This document shows positions 15,355 through 23,533 of a stretch of 64,000 nucleotides of DNA, in pieces. The stretch's first letter is position 1. The number at the start of each line of letters is the position of its first letter. The position numbers were made by a program, and so were the translations under genes. The DNA comes from Dyadobacter sp. CY261. GTDB taxonomy: Bacteria > Bacteroidota > Bacteroidia > Cytophagales > Spirosomataceae. Where the stretch lies: positions 1,550,001 to 1,614,000 of the forward strand of contig NZ_JAKCPW010000001.1 in the NCBI RefSeq assembly GCF_021440085.1. The letters are read 5' to 3'. Below the pieces are notes generated by a model. That model searched no databases. It saw nothing but the letters and a program-made list of their open reading frames with translations, and was not told where the DNA came from.

Positions 15355-17685
15355 TTACCTGATAATCATAAAACGTTTCCCACGAGAACCGGCATTGCGC
15401 GTGTCGCGGATGACATATATCCCTGGGGGAAGGCGGGAAACATCTATCGAATTGTTCTTATCCAATTTGACGTCGTTCAGGCGGCCTGTTGCATTAATGT
15501 CGTAAATGTCAAAGCTCGTCGTGGCCTTCGCAGGGCTAGTCCACTGCACTTGCAGATATGAGTCGGTAGGGTTCGGGAATAAATCAAAACCACCATTACC
15601 TTGTATGAACGCCGACACTATTCTGCTGTAAGCATAGGTTCCGTCCAGATCGAGGCATTGCAAACGGTAATAATTGTTGCCGGAGAAGGGAATGGTGTCT
15701 ACGAATTCATAAAATTCCATCCCCTGCCCCGGCACCTCGCCGATCTTGACAAATGTCTTCCCGTCCTGGCTGCCTTCCACAACATATCGATTGAAATTTG
15801 TTTCCTCCGTTACCGTCCAGCTTAGTCGTGTCTGCGATCCTTCGGCAGAAGCGCTGAACGATGCCAAACGCACGGGAAGTGCTCCGAAATTATCTACGCC
15901 CGGGCTTCCGCCATTGGCCTCGCGGACAGACCAGTTCTCGCCATTGGTATTATCGGATGAAGGATTCAATAATTCCAGGGATTTTCCGCCTCCGTCCGCT
16001 GTTGCAGGCCACGGGGCGCTATCCAAATACTCAACCTGATCGATGATGTTTCCAAAAGCATCAGATAGTGTGAGCTTTTGGGATTTGTTTGAAAGATTTC
16101 TGGTGAATTGTCCAAAGGCCTGCTTGCCGTATTTGGAAGCAAAAACCGCGCTCTTACTGGCGATTACCAGTAAACCGTTAGCAGCCAGCGTGCTTCCTGC
16201 TGGAAATTGGTATGTGAGACCGAGTCCTGCGAAATACAATCCCGAAAGGTCAGCAGCAGTACCGGCAATATTCTTTATTTCAATAAATTCCTGATCATTA
16301 CTGCTTCCAAATGGCCCGGCGGGCGGATTATACATGATTTCATTGATCACCAGCTGCGGTAATACCGGGTTCGCACAATTGCCGAACGGACCTATATTAG
16401 CCGTCATCCAGTTGCTACGGTCCGTGACGAACTGTTTCAAATAATTAATACGGTCATTGAAATTTCCGATCGTCCCCCACCTCGCATTATCCCTCGCCGC
16501 TGCATTCGCCAGCCAGCTTTTCATCGAATCGATCGTCCCGTGGATCTGATTAATATTTAACGCTGCATTGGGTTGGCTCATCTGGTTCCACCGGCGCGAC
16601 AGATAACACCTATAATTCTGATTATAAAATAGTTGTCTAATAAATTTAGGGCCTTCATTATTGCCATTTTCAAATTGCCAGAAGGCAGGTTGCGAACGCC
16701 AGTCGGGCGTTCCTCCCACCAGGCCAAAGCCATAGTTAAAGTCCCATACAGGTCCGGCCCGGAGCTTTCCGTTTCGATCCTTGTGATAGTAAGTGCTGTA
16801 TTTATAGGCATCGATACTGCCCCCCAATTCACTTACCAACATATAATCGATAAATGTCGGCACATCAATAACCGAAGGAAAACCATTCGAAACAGAAGCG
16901 TTGTTGGCGGCCGCCTTAGCTTCCAGATCGCGGAAAATCGATTCGATGTAAGTCTTTTGCGAACCGGTTATAGACGAGGGTTCCGGTGTGTCATGAACGA
17001 AATCGATAGTCTCGTCGTAGCCATTCAGGTGATTGCCATCCATGACAAACGCCACCGGATCACCGCCGGTTGTCTTATCAGCCTTAATAATATATCCCCC
17101 TGTCACCGCAGGAGCTGCGTTGTCGTTCGCCGACATTTCGAGCAGGTTTACACGGTCACCGTCGATTTTAATCTTCTCCTGCAGCATATATACGCCCCGA
17201 TAGTCGCTGTTGACAAACAATTCACAGAAAACCGTTCTCGCCGAATAATGGCCCAGATTCCGGGAAAAGCTATATGCCAGATAGTCGTGCAATAATGTCG
17301 GGTCAAAAACAAGCCCGTTTAAAATCCAGTCGTTTTCACTCGGCATGCCCAGCAGCGAAACATTCCGGTTCGAAATGTTGTCGGCCTGCCGCGTTTCAAA
17401 ACCATAAGATTTCTTGGGAGAGAGCTGCGAACTGGAACCCCGCGTTTCAATGGCTATCCTGCCATCGTAATTCAAGCTGGCCGGGTTATCAATATCGTCG
17501 TAGGAATTGAGCTGACCTTCACCGTTGAAGATGATTTTCATGGTGGCGCCTACCTTCGGCTCATCCTGGATTGCCTGGTCGGAATTGATTACCACGATGG
17601 GAAGATTGGTCGTCAGACTTTGCGCCGATGTGTCACGCGGTGCAACGAAGAGTGCAAGCATCAGTGTGAAGTATCTCATGAGCAT
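15355..17685 (-). CDS. Secreted CotH-kinase-family protein with lamin-tail domain and T9SS sorting signal
   Basis: 776 aa from ATG 17685 (a TTG 18 bp upstream and an ATG at 17679 are alternatives). A signal peptide (ending near DTSAQS) is followed by a CotH domain: LPIVVINSDQ, YGFETRQADN, SFSRNLGHYSARTVFCELF, then GPVWDFNYGFG, which carries the conserved metal-binding Asp of this atypical kinase fold. From about residue 440 an LTD (lamin-tail) domain starts with LVINEIMYNPP and FIEIKNIAG. A fibronectin-like part (about 615-690) precedes the C-terminal type IX sorting domain, FPNPTDSYLQVQW to the terminal RFMIIR. It is probably exported by the T9SS and anchored or released outside. Spore-coat CotH phosphorylates proteins; activity here is unproven. 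Confidence 0.88.
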   Translation of the reverse strand: MLMRYFTLMLALFVAPRDTSAQSLTTNLPIVVINSDQAIQDEPKVGATMKIIFNGEGQLNSYDDIDNPASLNYDGRIAIETRGSSSQLSPKKSYGFETRQADNISNRNVSLLGMPSENDWILNGLVFDPTLLHDYLAYSFSRNLGHYSARTVFCELFVNSDYRGVYMLQEKIKIDGDRVNLLEMSANDNAAPAVTGGYIIKADKTTGGDPVAFVMDGNHLNGYDETIDFVHDTPEPSSITGSQKTYIESIFRDLEAKAAANNASVSNGFPSVIDVPTFIDYMLVSELGGSIDAYKYSTYYHKDRNGKLRAGPVWDFNYGFGLVGGTPDWRSQPAFWQFENGNNEGPKFIRQLFYNQNYRCYLSRRWNQMSQPNAALNINQIHGTIDSMKSWLANAAARDNARWGTIGNFNDRINYLKQFVTDRSNWMTANIGPFGNCANPVLPQLVINEIMYNPPAGPFGSSNDQEFIEIKNIAGTAADLSGLYFAGLGLTYQFPAGSTLAANGLLVIASKSAVFASKYGKQAFGQFTRNLSNKSQKLTLSDAFGNIIDQVEYLDSAPWPATADGGGKSLELLNPSSDNTNGENWSVREANGGSPGVDNFGALPVRLASFSASAEGSQTRLSWTVTEETNFNRYVVEGSQDGKTFVKIGEVPGQGMEFYEFVDTIPFSGNNYYRLQCLDLDGTYAYSRIVSAFIQGNGGFDLFPNPTDSYLQVQWTSPAKATTSFDIYDINATGRLNDVKLDKNNSIDVSRLPPGIYVIRDTRNAGSRGKRFMIIR

Positions 17686-17833
17686 TTGGTGTGAAGCTCC
17701 CAAGTTGCAATGGGGGTATTTCAGTAAAGTATTCTATTTAACATCCGGCTGGATTGAACAAATTATCGGCAGCGAGGGCGTCGGGCGGGGCTGCTGGCTT
17801 AGTTATTTTGGGTAAATGGAAAACTGAATATCG

Positions 17834-18097
17834 ATGAGCACCGCACATACAAAACAGCAACTCGAAGATAGAATCCTGGCTAAGCGCCAGCAGATCGAAT
17901 TCGAGCGTACGAATCTGGAAGAAGAAATTGCCTTTTCACCAGAGAATCGCGAAAACCCGGAGGTAATGGAGGAATCAAAAAATTTCGACGACCCGGCGCA
18001 AAATATCGTAGCAAATACGGAAATGCGATCATTGGAAGCGGCGGAACAAGAACTTCAGGAATTGCTGCGACAATTGGAAGATCTGCAAAAAGATTAA
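17834..18097 (+). CDS. Small coiled-coil protein of unknown function
   Basis: 87 aa, highly charged, with heptad-like helices at both ends (KQQLEDRILAKRQQIEFERTNLE and AEQELQELLRQLEDLQ) around an acidic linker. No signal peptide, no Cys, no known motif. It is a probable cytoplasmic two-helix coiled coil. It converges on the YceI gene with 4 bp between stops and is divergent from the CotH gene. The function is unknown. Confidence 0.6.
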   Translation: MSTAHTKQQLEDRILAKRQQIEFERTNLEEEIAFSPENRENPEVMEESKNFDDPAQNIVANTEMRSLEAAEQELQELLRQLEDLQKD

Positions 18098-18101
18098 AGG
18101 C

Positions 18102-18647
18102 CTATTTGAAAGCGAGTACAGGCACCGAGACTTCCACTGCAGTAGAATCGGATTCCTTGCCATTCACTTTTCCGATTCCGAAGTCGCCCCGGTTAACTTT
18201 AAACTTTCCATAAAAGAGCGGCTGGCTCCCAGAGGTCGTGAAGCCAAAAGGAATAGCTATTTCCTTTTTAATCCCCTTTAATTCCAGCTCGCCCCGTACT
18301 ACAAAACCGGTATCAGTCCTGCTAACCGATTTCGAGAGGAAATTAATGCGCGGAAACTGTTCCGCGTCGAACCACTTGTCGCTTCTGGCGTGCTTGTTTT
18401 TCAGTTCGATACCTGTATCAATGGAGGCTACATCCACTGACACCTCGAACTGTGCTTGCTCGGGGTGTGCGGGTTCAAACCGGATTTTTCCTGCCATTTT
18501 GTTGAACGTACCATGCGCATACTTACCATCGAACCTGATCTTGTATCCATCGGCAATTTGCCATTCCTTGACGCTCACAGATACGTAGGCACTCATTATC
18601 AATAAACTGACCAGCGTTAAAAACTTTTTCATTGTCATCAGGAGCAT
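18102..18647 (-). CDS. YceI-family lipid-binding protein
   Basis: 181 aa. A signal peptide (MKKFLTLVSLLIMSAYVS) precedes a lipocalin-like YceI barrel: FEVSVDVASIDTGIELKNKHARSDKWFDAEQFPRINFLSKSV is the family's signature region, and DFGIGKVNGKESDS the late loop. YceI proteins bind isoprenoid quinones or other polyprenyl lipids in the periplasm. The start follows the AraC gene's stop by 1 bp, so the two form an operon and the AraC protein may respond to the same stress or lipid. A short upstream in-frame ATG (MLLMTM) makes the exact start uncertain by a few codons. Confidence 0.87.
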   Translation of the reverse strand: MLLMTMKKFLTLVSLLIMSAYVSVSVKEWQIADGYKIRFDGKYAHGTFNKMAGKIRFEPAHPEQAQFEVSVDVASIDTGIELKNKHARSDKWFDAEQFPRINFLSKSVSRTDTGFVVRGELELKGIKKEIAIPFGFTTSGSQPLFYGKFKVNRGDFGIGKVNGKESDSTAVEVSVPVLAFK

Positions 18648-18648
18648 T

Positions 18649-19653
18649 TTATGTTGATATTTTTCCGGCTTTAATCTTCGAAGGGTTAGTTCCCCGGTAT
18701 TTTTTAAATGCTATTGAAAAGTGCTGCGCATGCTCGTAACCGAGTATCTCGGAAACCTCTTCCACGGAATGCGAAGAGTCAAGCAACAGGCGTTCTGCGT
18801 AATTCATCCGCAGTTCACGCAGATAACCAAAAACAGTGGTGCCAAACAACTCTTTAAAACCTTTTTTCACTTTGAATTCATTTAACAGGCACATTCTTGA
18901 TAGTTCCGAAAGGGAATGTTCTTCCAGAAAATGGTTGTCCAGAAAGTATTTAAGTTGATACAACTTATCCATATCGGCAACCGAAATGCCGCTGACCACC
19001 CGCATCGACCCACGGAACTGGTCGATTTGCAATGCGAGCAGTTCCAGCACTTTGGATTGAACCAACAAATTTCGCATTGTACCTACCTCCCTGCATTGCT
19101 TTATCTCCATAATCACCCGTTGCATAAGCGGCGTCAGGTCGAGCGTACCCTTAATGCCGGAAAACGGGCGGTCGTTCAACAGGTTATCCTGCATTTTCTC
19201 GCTCCAACGATCATCGCATCCGATAATGTCGGCGAAATACATTTTATCCAGGCTGATGTGAAACATTTCGGCGGGTTCGTGTGCGTGAATCCGGTTGATA
19301 TATCCTCCTCCGGGCGAATACACGAGATTATGTCTTCCGGGTGCCATATTCAGTTCACACTGGATTCCCTCGAAAGTGGTGTCCTGCCTGCCGGCCATAT
19401 GGAAATTGATATTAACAGTGTTCGTCGGCGAGCTTTCGTAAGCGACCAGATCCGAGTCGGAGGCCCAATGCAGGTTCATTACGTGCATATGAGAGAACAT
19501 CAGGCTTTTGAATTTCACGTGCCCAACCTTAGGATGAAACCGCGTCACAAATTCGCCGGGATTGGAGGCCCTTATGCCTGGGTTCAGCATCTGCGGGTTG
19601 GGAAGCGGATTGATATCAAAAACGTCGGTTGAATGGATAACGGTGGCTGCCAT
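18649..19653 (-). CDS. AraC-family transcriptional regulator
   Basis: 334 aa from ATG 19653; a GTG 27 bp upstream also keeps the frame. The C-terminal about 100 residues hold the two helix-turn-helix motifs: LSELSRMCLLNEFKVKKGFKELFG and SVEEVSEILGYEHAQHFSIAFKKYRGTNPSK, with the family's conserved GY.....F...FKK.....P pattern. The N-terminal part looks like a cupin-type sensing domain with RHNLVYSPGGG, related to the exsA/ybtA-like sensors that detect small molecules or siderophores. It is cotranscribed with yceI and divergent from a diheme cytochrome gene. Confidence 0.87.
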   Translation of the reverse strand: MAATVIHSTDVFDINPLPNPQMLNPGIRASNPGEFVTRFHPKVGHVKFKSLMFSHMHVMNLHWASDSDLVAYESSPTNTVNINFHMAGRQDTTFEGIQCELNMAPGRHNLVYSPGGGYINRIHAHEPAEMFHISLDKMYFADIIGCDDRWSEKMQDNLLNDRPFSGIKGTLDLTPLMQRVIMEIKQCREVGTMRNLLVQSKVLELLALQIDQFRGSMRVVSGISVADMDKLYQLKYFLDNHFLEEHSLSELSRMCLLNEFKVKKGFKELFGTTVFGYLRELRMNYAERLLLDSSHSVEEVSEILGYEHAQHFSIAFKKYRGTNPSKIKAGKIST

Positions 19654-19738
19654 AGGACGAAAAATGGTTGATCTCAGCACGAAAATACGCCGGTAAGTAA
19701 CTTCAAGTGCTTCTTTCTGAGCAAACGGCCCGATTAGT

Positions 19739-19757
19739 CGACGAAATCCCTTCGTCG
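19739..19757. promoter_or_regulatory. 7-bp inverted repeat in the AraC/cytochrome gap
   Basis: CGACGAA (19739-19745) and TTCGTCG (19751-19757) are perfect inverted repeats with a 5-base loop, followed by GTAGGTTTTT. It lies between the divergent AraC and cytochrome genes, so it may be a regulator site or a short attenuator-like hairpin in the cytochrome leader. Confidence 0.3.
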
Positions 19758-19831
19758 TAGGTTTTTATCCGTTTTGCGTAGGTCAGTATCTCATGCTACT
19801 CGCCAGTTTTGCGGGAAAAACATGTTACGCC

Positions 19832-20710
19832 ATGATCAAGAAAATTTTAAAATGGACAGCCATCGTCCTGGCCGGAGTCGCCCTGGTGGCCATTTGCACC
19901 TACACCTACATGTCGGTAACGATGAAAACCCGCATGAACAAACTGTATGCATTTGAGAAGGAAACAATCCACATTCCGATGGACAGCACGTCGATTGAGC
20001 GTGGAAAACACCTTGTTGCCATCAAGGGTTGTCAGGACTGCCACGGCAGCAAACTCGAAGGTAAAGTAATGAACGACGATGGGGCTATCGGCAGACTGGT
20101 GGCTGCTAATCTTACAAATGGAAAGGGAGGACTACCCGAAAACTATGACGTATCGGATTGGGTAGTGGCGCTTCGTCACGGGGTGCACCAAAATGGCAAA
20201 CCGCTTATTTTTATGCCTTCTCACGAAACCACTTTGCTTTCACAGCAGGACTTGGCGTCACTAGTCGCGTACTGTCGGCAAGTGCCGGACATCGACAATG
20301 TCCTACCCGAAAACGACCTCGGCCCCGTAGCCGTCGTCATGAGCTACCTGGGCAAAATGCCACTTTTATCGGTGGAAAAAATTGACCATAACAAACCGAT
20401 GGTCGCGGTAGCGGACTCAACGGAAGGTCCCGCGCAGGGCAAATACCTGGCCGTGTCGTGTTCAGGATGCCATCGCGAGAATTTTAAGGGTGGAGAACCA
20501 ATTGCTCCTGGGTTCCCTCCGGTTCCTGACATTACTTCGTCAGGCCATGTAGGTAATTGGACCAAAGAGCAGTTCATCGCGACGCTGACTTCCGGAAAAA
20601 CACCCGAAGGCCGCGTCCTTAAAAATGAAGATATGCCGTGGAAAATGACCGCGCAATACACGCGTGCCGAGCTTTCTTCACTGTATCAATATCTGCAATC
20701 GATCCATTAA
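19832..20710 (+). CDS. Membrane-anchored diheme cytochrome c
   Basis: 292 aa from ATG 19832 (an upstream in-frame ATG at 19793 adds an unlikely 13-residue leader). One N-terminal helix (WTAIVLAGVALVAICTYTYM) anchors the protein; the rest is periplasmic. Two heme c sites are visible: CQDCH (67-71) and CSGCH (210-214), each at the head of a cytochrome-c-type domain with MPSHE and MPW as possible distal Met ligands. A role in periplasmic electron transfer is inferred, for example to a dehydrogenase or oxidase. It is divergent from the AraC/yceI operon and ends in a strong hairpin. Confidence 0.86.
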   Translation: MIKKILKWTAIVLAGVALVAICTYTYMSVTMKTRMNKLYAFEKETIHIPMDSTSIERGKHLVAIKGCQDCHGSKLEGKVMNDDGAIGRLVAANLTNGKGGLPENYDVSDWVVALRHGVHQNGKPLIFMPSHETTLLSQQDLASLVAYCRQVPDIDNVLPENDLGPVAVVMSYLGKMPLLSVEKIDHNKPMVAVADSTEGPAQGKYLAVSCSGCHRENFKGGEPIAPGFPPVPDITSSGHVGNWTKEQFIATLTSGKTPEGRVLKNEDMPWKMTAQYTRAELSSLYQYLQSIH

Positions 20711-20714
20711 GCGA

Positions 20715-20743
20715 CGGGGCCGGACTTTGTCAGTCCGGCCCCG
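20715..20743. terminator. GC-rich bidirectional hairpin
   Basis: CGGGGCCGGACT (20715-20726) and AGTCCGGCCCCG (20732-20743) form a 12-bp perfect stem with a TTGTC loop between two convergent stop codons (20710 and 20754). There is no T run, but the position between convergent genes supports a shared transcription end. Confidence 0.7.
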
Positions 20744-20753
20744 CTATGAATGA

Positions 20754-21593
20754 TCATTCTTCTCCTGTAGCAATGGGTCTTTCATTGCGCGACCATTCGC
20801 TCCATGAGCCTACATACAGGCTTGCTCCATGCATACCTGCCTCAGCCAATGCGAGCAACGTGTGGCAGGCGGTCACGCCAGAGCCACAATGCACAATTAC
20901 TTTGCGTGGATCTTTGTTGGCTAATGCCTCCTTATATTTTGCTGCCAGGTCCGCGGGAGAAATAAATTCGCCTTGACCGTCAAGGTTTGAGGTGTAAGGA
21001 ATATTGACGGCGCCTGGAATATGGCCAGCCAACAGATCGATTGGTTCGCTTTCTCCCAGGTAACGGTAATGCTCACGCACGTCGATCACCATCGAATCAG
21101 GATCGGCTGCGGCCAGCGCCACGTCGTCGGCATCTACCAGCGGCAACTGCCAGCCAGTGATGGGATATTCTTCCAAAGCGTGCAGCGAAGCCGCTTTTTG
21201 GGTTGGCTGGATACCCGCCTCGACGATCGCATCTAGTCCACCGCTCACTACATATACTTTTTCATGTCCCGCGGACTTCAGCATCCACCAGAACCGCGCG
21301 GCTGCATTGGCACCTTTTTTATCGTCATATACAACAACTGTTGAAGACGGACTGATGCCCAAAACCCCCAAAAACCGCCCGAAATCCTCGGTTCTTGGCA
21401 AAGGATGCCGCCCGCCCTGGGAAGGATCTTCGGCCTTTTCCGACAAATCCGTTTCAAGATCTACAAACTGGGCATTTTCCAGGTGAGCCTGATTGTAGCG
21501 CTCCAGGGCGTCAATCCCTCCCCGAGCGTCGATCACGATCGGATCTTCGTTTACCAGAATGGTTTTAAGCTGGTCTGTTGTAATGATGTTCAT
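20754..21593 (-). CDS. Thiosulfate/3-mercaptopyruvate sulfurtransferase (two rhodanese domains)
   Basis: 279 aa, the standard tandem-rhodanese length. The N-terminal, non-catalytic domain contains VIDARGG and GRHPLPRTEDF; the C-terminal domain has VIDVREHYRYLG and HIPGAVNIPY, then the active-site loop HCGSGVTAC with Cys236. CGSGVT is the loop typical of mercaptopyruvate sulfurtransferases rather than CRKGVT of thiosulfate enzymes. It transfers sulfur from mercaptopyruvate or thiosulfate to a thiol or cyanide, in the cytoplasm (no signal peptide). Confidence 0.9.
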   Translation of the reverse strand: MNIITTDQLKTILVNEDPIVIDARGGIDALERYNQAHLENAQFVDLETDLSEKAEDPSQGGRHPLPRTEDFGRFLGVLGISPSSTVVVYDDKKGANAAARFWWMLKSAGHEKVYVVSGGLDAIVEAGIQPTQKAASLHALEEYPITGWQLPLVDADDVALAAADPDSMVIDVREHYRYLGESEPIDLLAGHIPGAVNIPYTSNLDGQGEFISPADLAAKYKEALANKDPRKVIVHCGSGVTACHTLLALAEAGMHGASLYVGSWSEWSRNERPIATGEE

Positions 21594-21646
21594 AATACCG
21601 CTTCGTTTTAAAAAACTTTGGTAAATAAAGTGACTTTTGATAAGTT

Positions 21647-21675
21647 TTTCCCAATCTCCGCAACCTATTGGGAAA
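21647..21675 (+). promoter_or_regulatory. Inverted repeat before the ECF sigma gene
   Basis: TTTCCCAAT (21647-21655) and ATTGGGAAA (21667-21675) are perfect 9-bp inverted repeats with an 11-base spacer, ending 13 bp before the sigma-factor ATG. It may be an operator or a 5'-leader hairpin that hides the start. Confidence 0.4.
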
Positions 21676-21688
21676 GATTTGATTTTGT

Positions 21689-22165
21689 ATGGAAAAATTT
21701 TTTCTGGAAACGATTGGCGCGCATCAGCGGATCATCCACAAGGTGAGCAAAATGTACCGAAACACCCGGGAAGATCAGCAGGACCTTTTTCAAGAGATCG
21801 TGTACCAGCTCTGGCGCGCATTTCCCGGCTTTCGGCACGAATCCAAGGTTTCAACCTGGATTTACCGGATCGCGCTGAATACGGCCATCGTTTCCTACCG
21901 AAAGCACAGGCCGGCCATTTCACTCACCGATCAGCCTCCCGATCTCGCCGAACCCGCAACAACTTTCTCCGAACGCGAAGAATGGCTTTTTCGCGCTTTG
22001 CGTACGCTGAATGAATCCGAACGGGCACTCATTTCACTTTATCTTGAAGATTATTCCTATGCAGAAATAGCTTCGGTTACAGGCATCTCTGAGAATTATG
22101 TGGGCGTCAAGCTCAACCGCATTAAAGAAAAACTGAAGACACTTTTAGCCTCAAAAAATCTATGA
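21689..22165 (+). CDS. ECF-type RNA polymerase sigma factor
   Basis: 158 aa. Region 2 is seen in NTREDQQDLFQEIVYQLWRAF and ESKVSTWIYRIALNTAIVSYRK; region 4 in LNESERALISLYLEDYSYAEIASVTGISENYVGVKLNRIKEKL, which holds the helix-turn-helix that reads the -35 element. There is no extra sensing domain. The stop overlaps the next gene's start in ATGA, so it is tightly coupled to a membrane protein that may act as its anti-sigma factor. An inverted repeat lies 13 bp upstream. Confidence 0.9.
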   Translation: MEKFFLETIGAHQRIIHKVSKMYRNTREDQQDLFQEIVYQLWRAFPGFRHESKVSTWIYRIALNTAIVSYRKHRPAISLTDQPPDLAEPATTFSEREEWLFRALRTLNESERALISLYLEDYSYAEIASVTGISENYVGVKLNRIKEKLKTLLASKNL

Positions 22166-22701
22166 ATATCGATGATCTGAAATCAGACTGGCAGCATGCC
22201 GACCAGGAAATCCATTCCGAAAAAGAACTGGCGATGATGACCCGGGTTCGAAACCATCCGGTACTGAGAAAACTGCGGGTTAAGTTCGTAGCTGAAATAA
22301 TCGCACTTACCGCTTTCCTATTTCTCTTTTACGATGCTTTCGATGGTAACCAAAAGCCACTTTTCGTAAACATATTGCTGATCATCAGCATTTTATTATA
22401 CATCATTAATAATGCATTGGGATATTCCCAGATACAAAATCCATCCGTAAACAGTGACATTCGTGCGTCATTGGCCCGCCAAACCCAGCGTTTGAAAAAG
22501 ATGGCAATCCTGTCGCTTTCCTCGTCGGTATTTTATGCCGGGGCATTGGTATTCTTTTTGACTTATCGAACGGTTTTCACACAGCATAAATATATCATTT
22601 TGAGCATCTTAATATTTGTATTTATGCTGATGTTCTATTACTCCGGAATTAGTTGGCAAAGAAAAATAAGACATTTTAAGCAAATGCAGGAAGATTTTTA
22701 A
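22162..22701 (+). CDS. Membrane protein, putative anti-sigma partner
   Basis: 179 aa. A short cytoplasmic N-terminus (MNIDDLKSDWQHADQEIHSE) precedes four hydrophobic segments (about 43-60, 68-86, 117-135, 145-163). The N-terminus, with its LK..W and acidic spacing, resembles other small proteins encoded directly after ECF sigma genes in Bacteroidota, and the 4-bp overlap with the sigma gene supports a regulatory link. I see no ZAS zinc motif (HxxxCxxC), so if it is an anti-sigma factor it is not of the classical type. Confidence 0.7.
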   Translation: MNIDDLKSDWQHADQEIHSEKELAMMTRVRNHPVLRKLRVKFVAEIIALTAFLFLFYDAFDGNQKPLFVNILLIISILLYIINNALGYSQIQNPSVNSDIRASLARQTQRLKKMAILSLSSSVFYAGALVFFLTYRTVFTQHKYIILSILIFVFMLMFYYSGISWQRKIRHFKQMQEDF

Positions 22702-22729
22702 CATTTTAGCATGGTTAACTATCCATGCC

Positions 22730-23533
22730 ATGATTTGCCAGGAATTTACAGAAGATGACATTGCCTATCTGCCCGAACTTGAACCCGAAGGATGGGGGGA
22801 TATCCGGCCAAGGTTCAGCTACTTTTTAAAATCACCGTGCTGCAAGCCGATCAAGATCGAAGATAATGGTCGGCTTGTCGCTGTCGGAACCTCGATTTTT
22901 CATGCCGATACGGTCTGGTTCGCGTGCATTATCACCCATGCCGAACACCGGAACAAAGGGCTGGGGAGCGCCATCACCCGGAGCCTGATCGAAAGTGTCG
23001 ATCCGAACCGATATGCTACTATTTATCTCGACGCCACGGAATTCGGTTATCCGGTGTATTTGAAACATGGGTTTGAAGTAGAAGGACTATATGCGCATTT
23101 GAGACGGGAAGACGCTCCTCAACCGCCCTCACTGTCTACGCTGATCAGGCCATTTTCAGAAGATTTCCGCGAGGCTGCGTATGCGCTCGACCGCTTCGTG
23201 TCTGGTGAGGATCGGCGAGGTGTGATGGCCGAATTTTTGAAGGATTCCCTAGTTTACGTTAATGTGAACCAGGAATTGCAGGGCGTTTACTTTCCAACCT
23301 GGAGCGATGGTCCGATTATAGCGGCAAACCACGCTGCCGGTTCAGCGCTGATTCAAGTGCGTTTAATGGAAAGACCGGTCGCCATTTTGCCATTGGATAA
23401 CCATGCAGGCGTAAAATTCCTTCAAGAAAACGGATATAACATGTACCGGACCTCGCGCCGCATGATCCTTGGAAAGCACAGGATTTGGCAGCCGGAGCAC
23501 CTTTACAACCGCATCAGCGGTGCCTTGGGCTGA
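22730..23533 (+). CDS. GNAT-family N-acetyltransferase
   Basis: 267 aa. The acetyl-CoA-binding motif is EHRNKGLGSAITRSLIESV (Q/R-x-x-G-x-G/A form) at about residues 68-86. A second, degenerate GNAT-like half follows (from about 135: IRPFSEDFREAAYALDRFVSGEDR), giving the two-lobed layout seen in some larger GNAT proteins. The substrate is unknown. The gene follows the sigma/membrane pair by 28 bp and may share its transcript. Its stop is directly adjacent to the stop of the convergent redoxin gene. Confidence 0.82.
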   Translation: MICQEFTEDDIAYLPELEPEGWGDIRPRFSYFLKSPCCKPIKIEDNGRLVAVGTSIFHADTVWFACIITHAEHRNKGLGSAITRSLIESVDPNRYATIYLDATEFGYPVYLKHGFEVEGLYAHLRREDAPQPPSLSTLIRPFSEDFREAAYALDRFVSGEDRRGVMAEFLKDSLVYVNVNQELQGVYFPTWSDGPIIAANHAAGSALIQVRLMERPVAILPLDNHAGVKFLQENGYNMYRTSRRMILGKHRIWQPEHLYNRISGALG

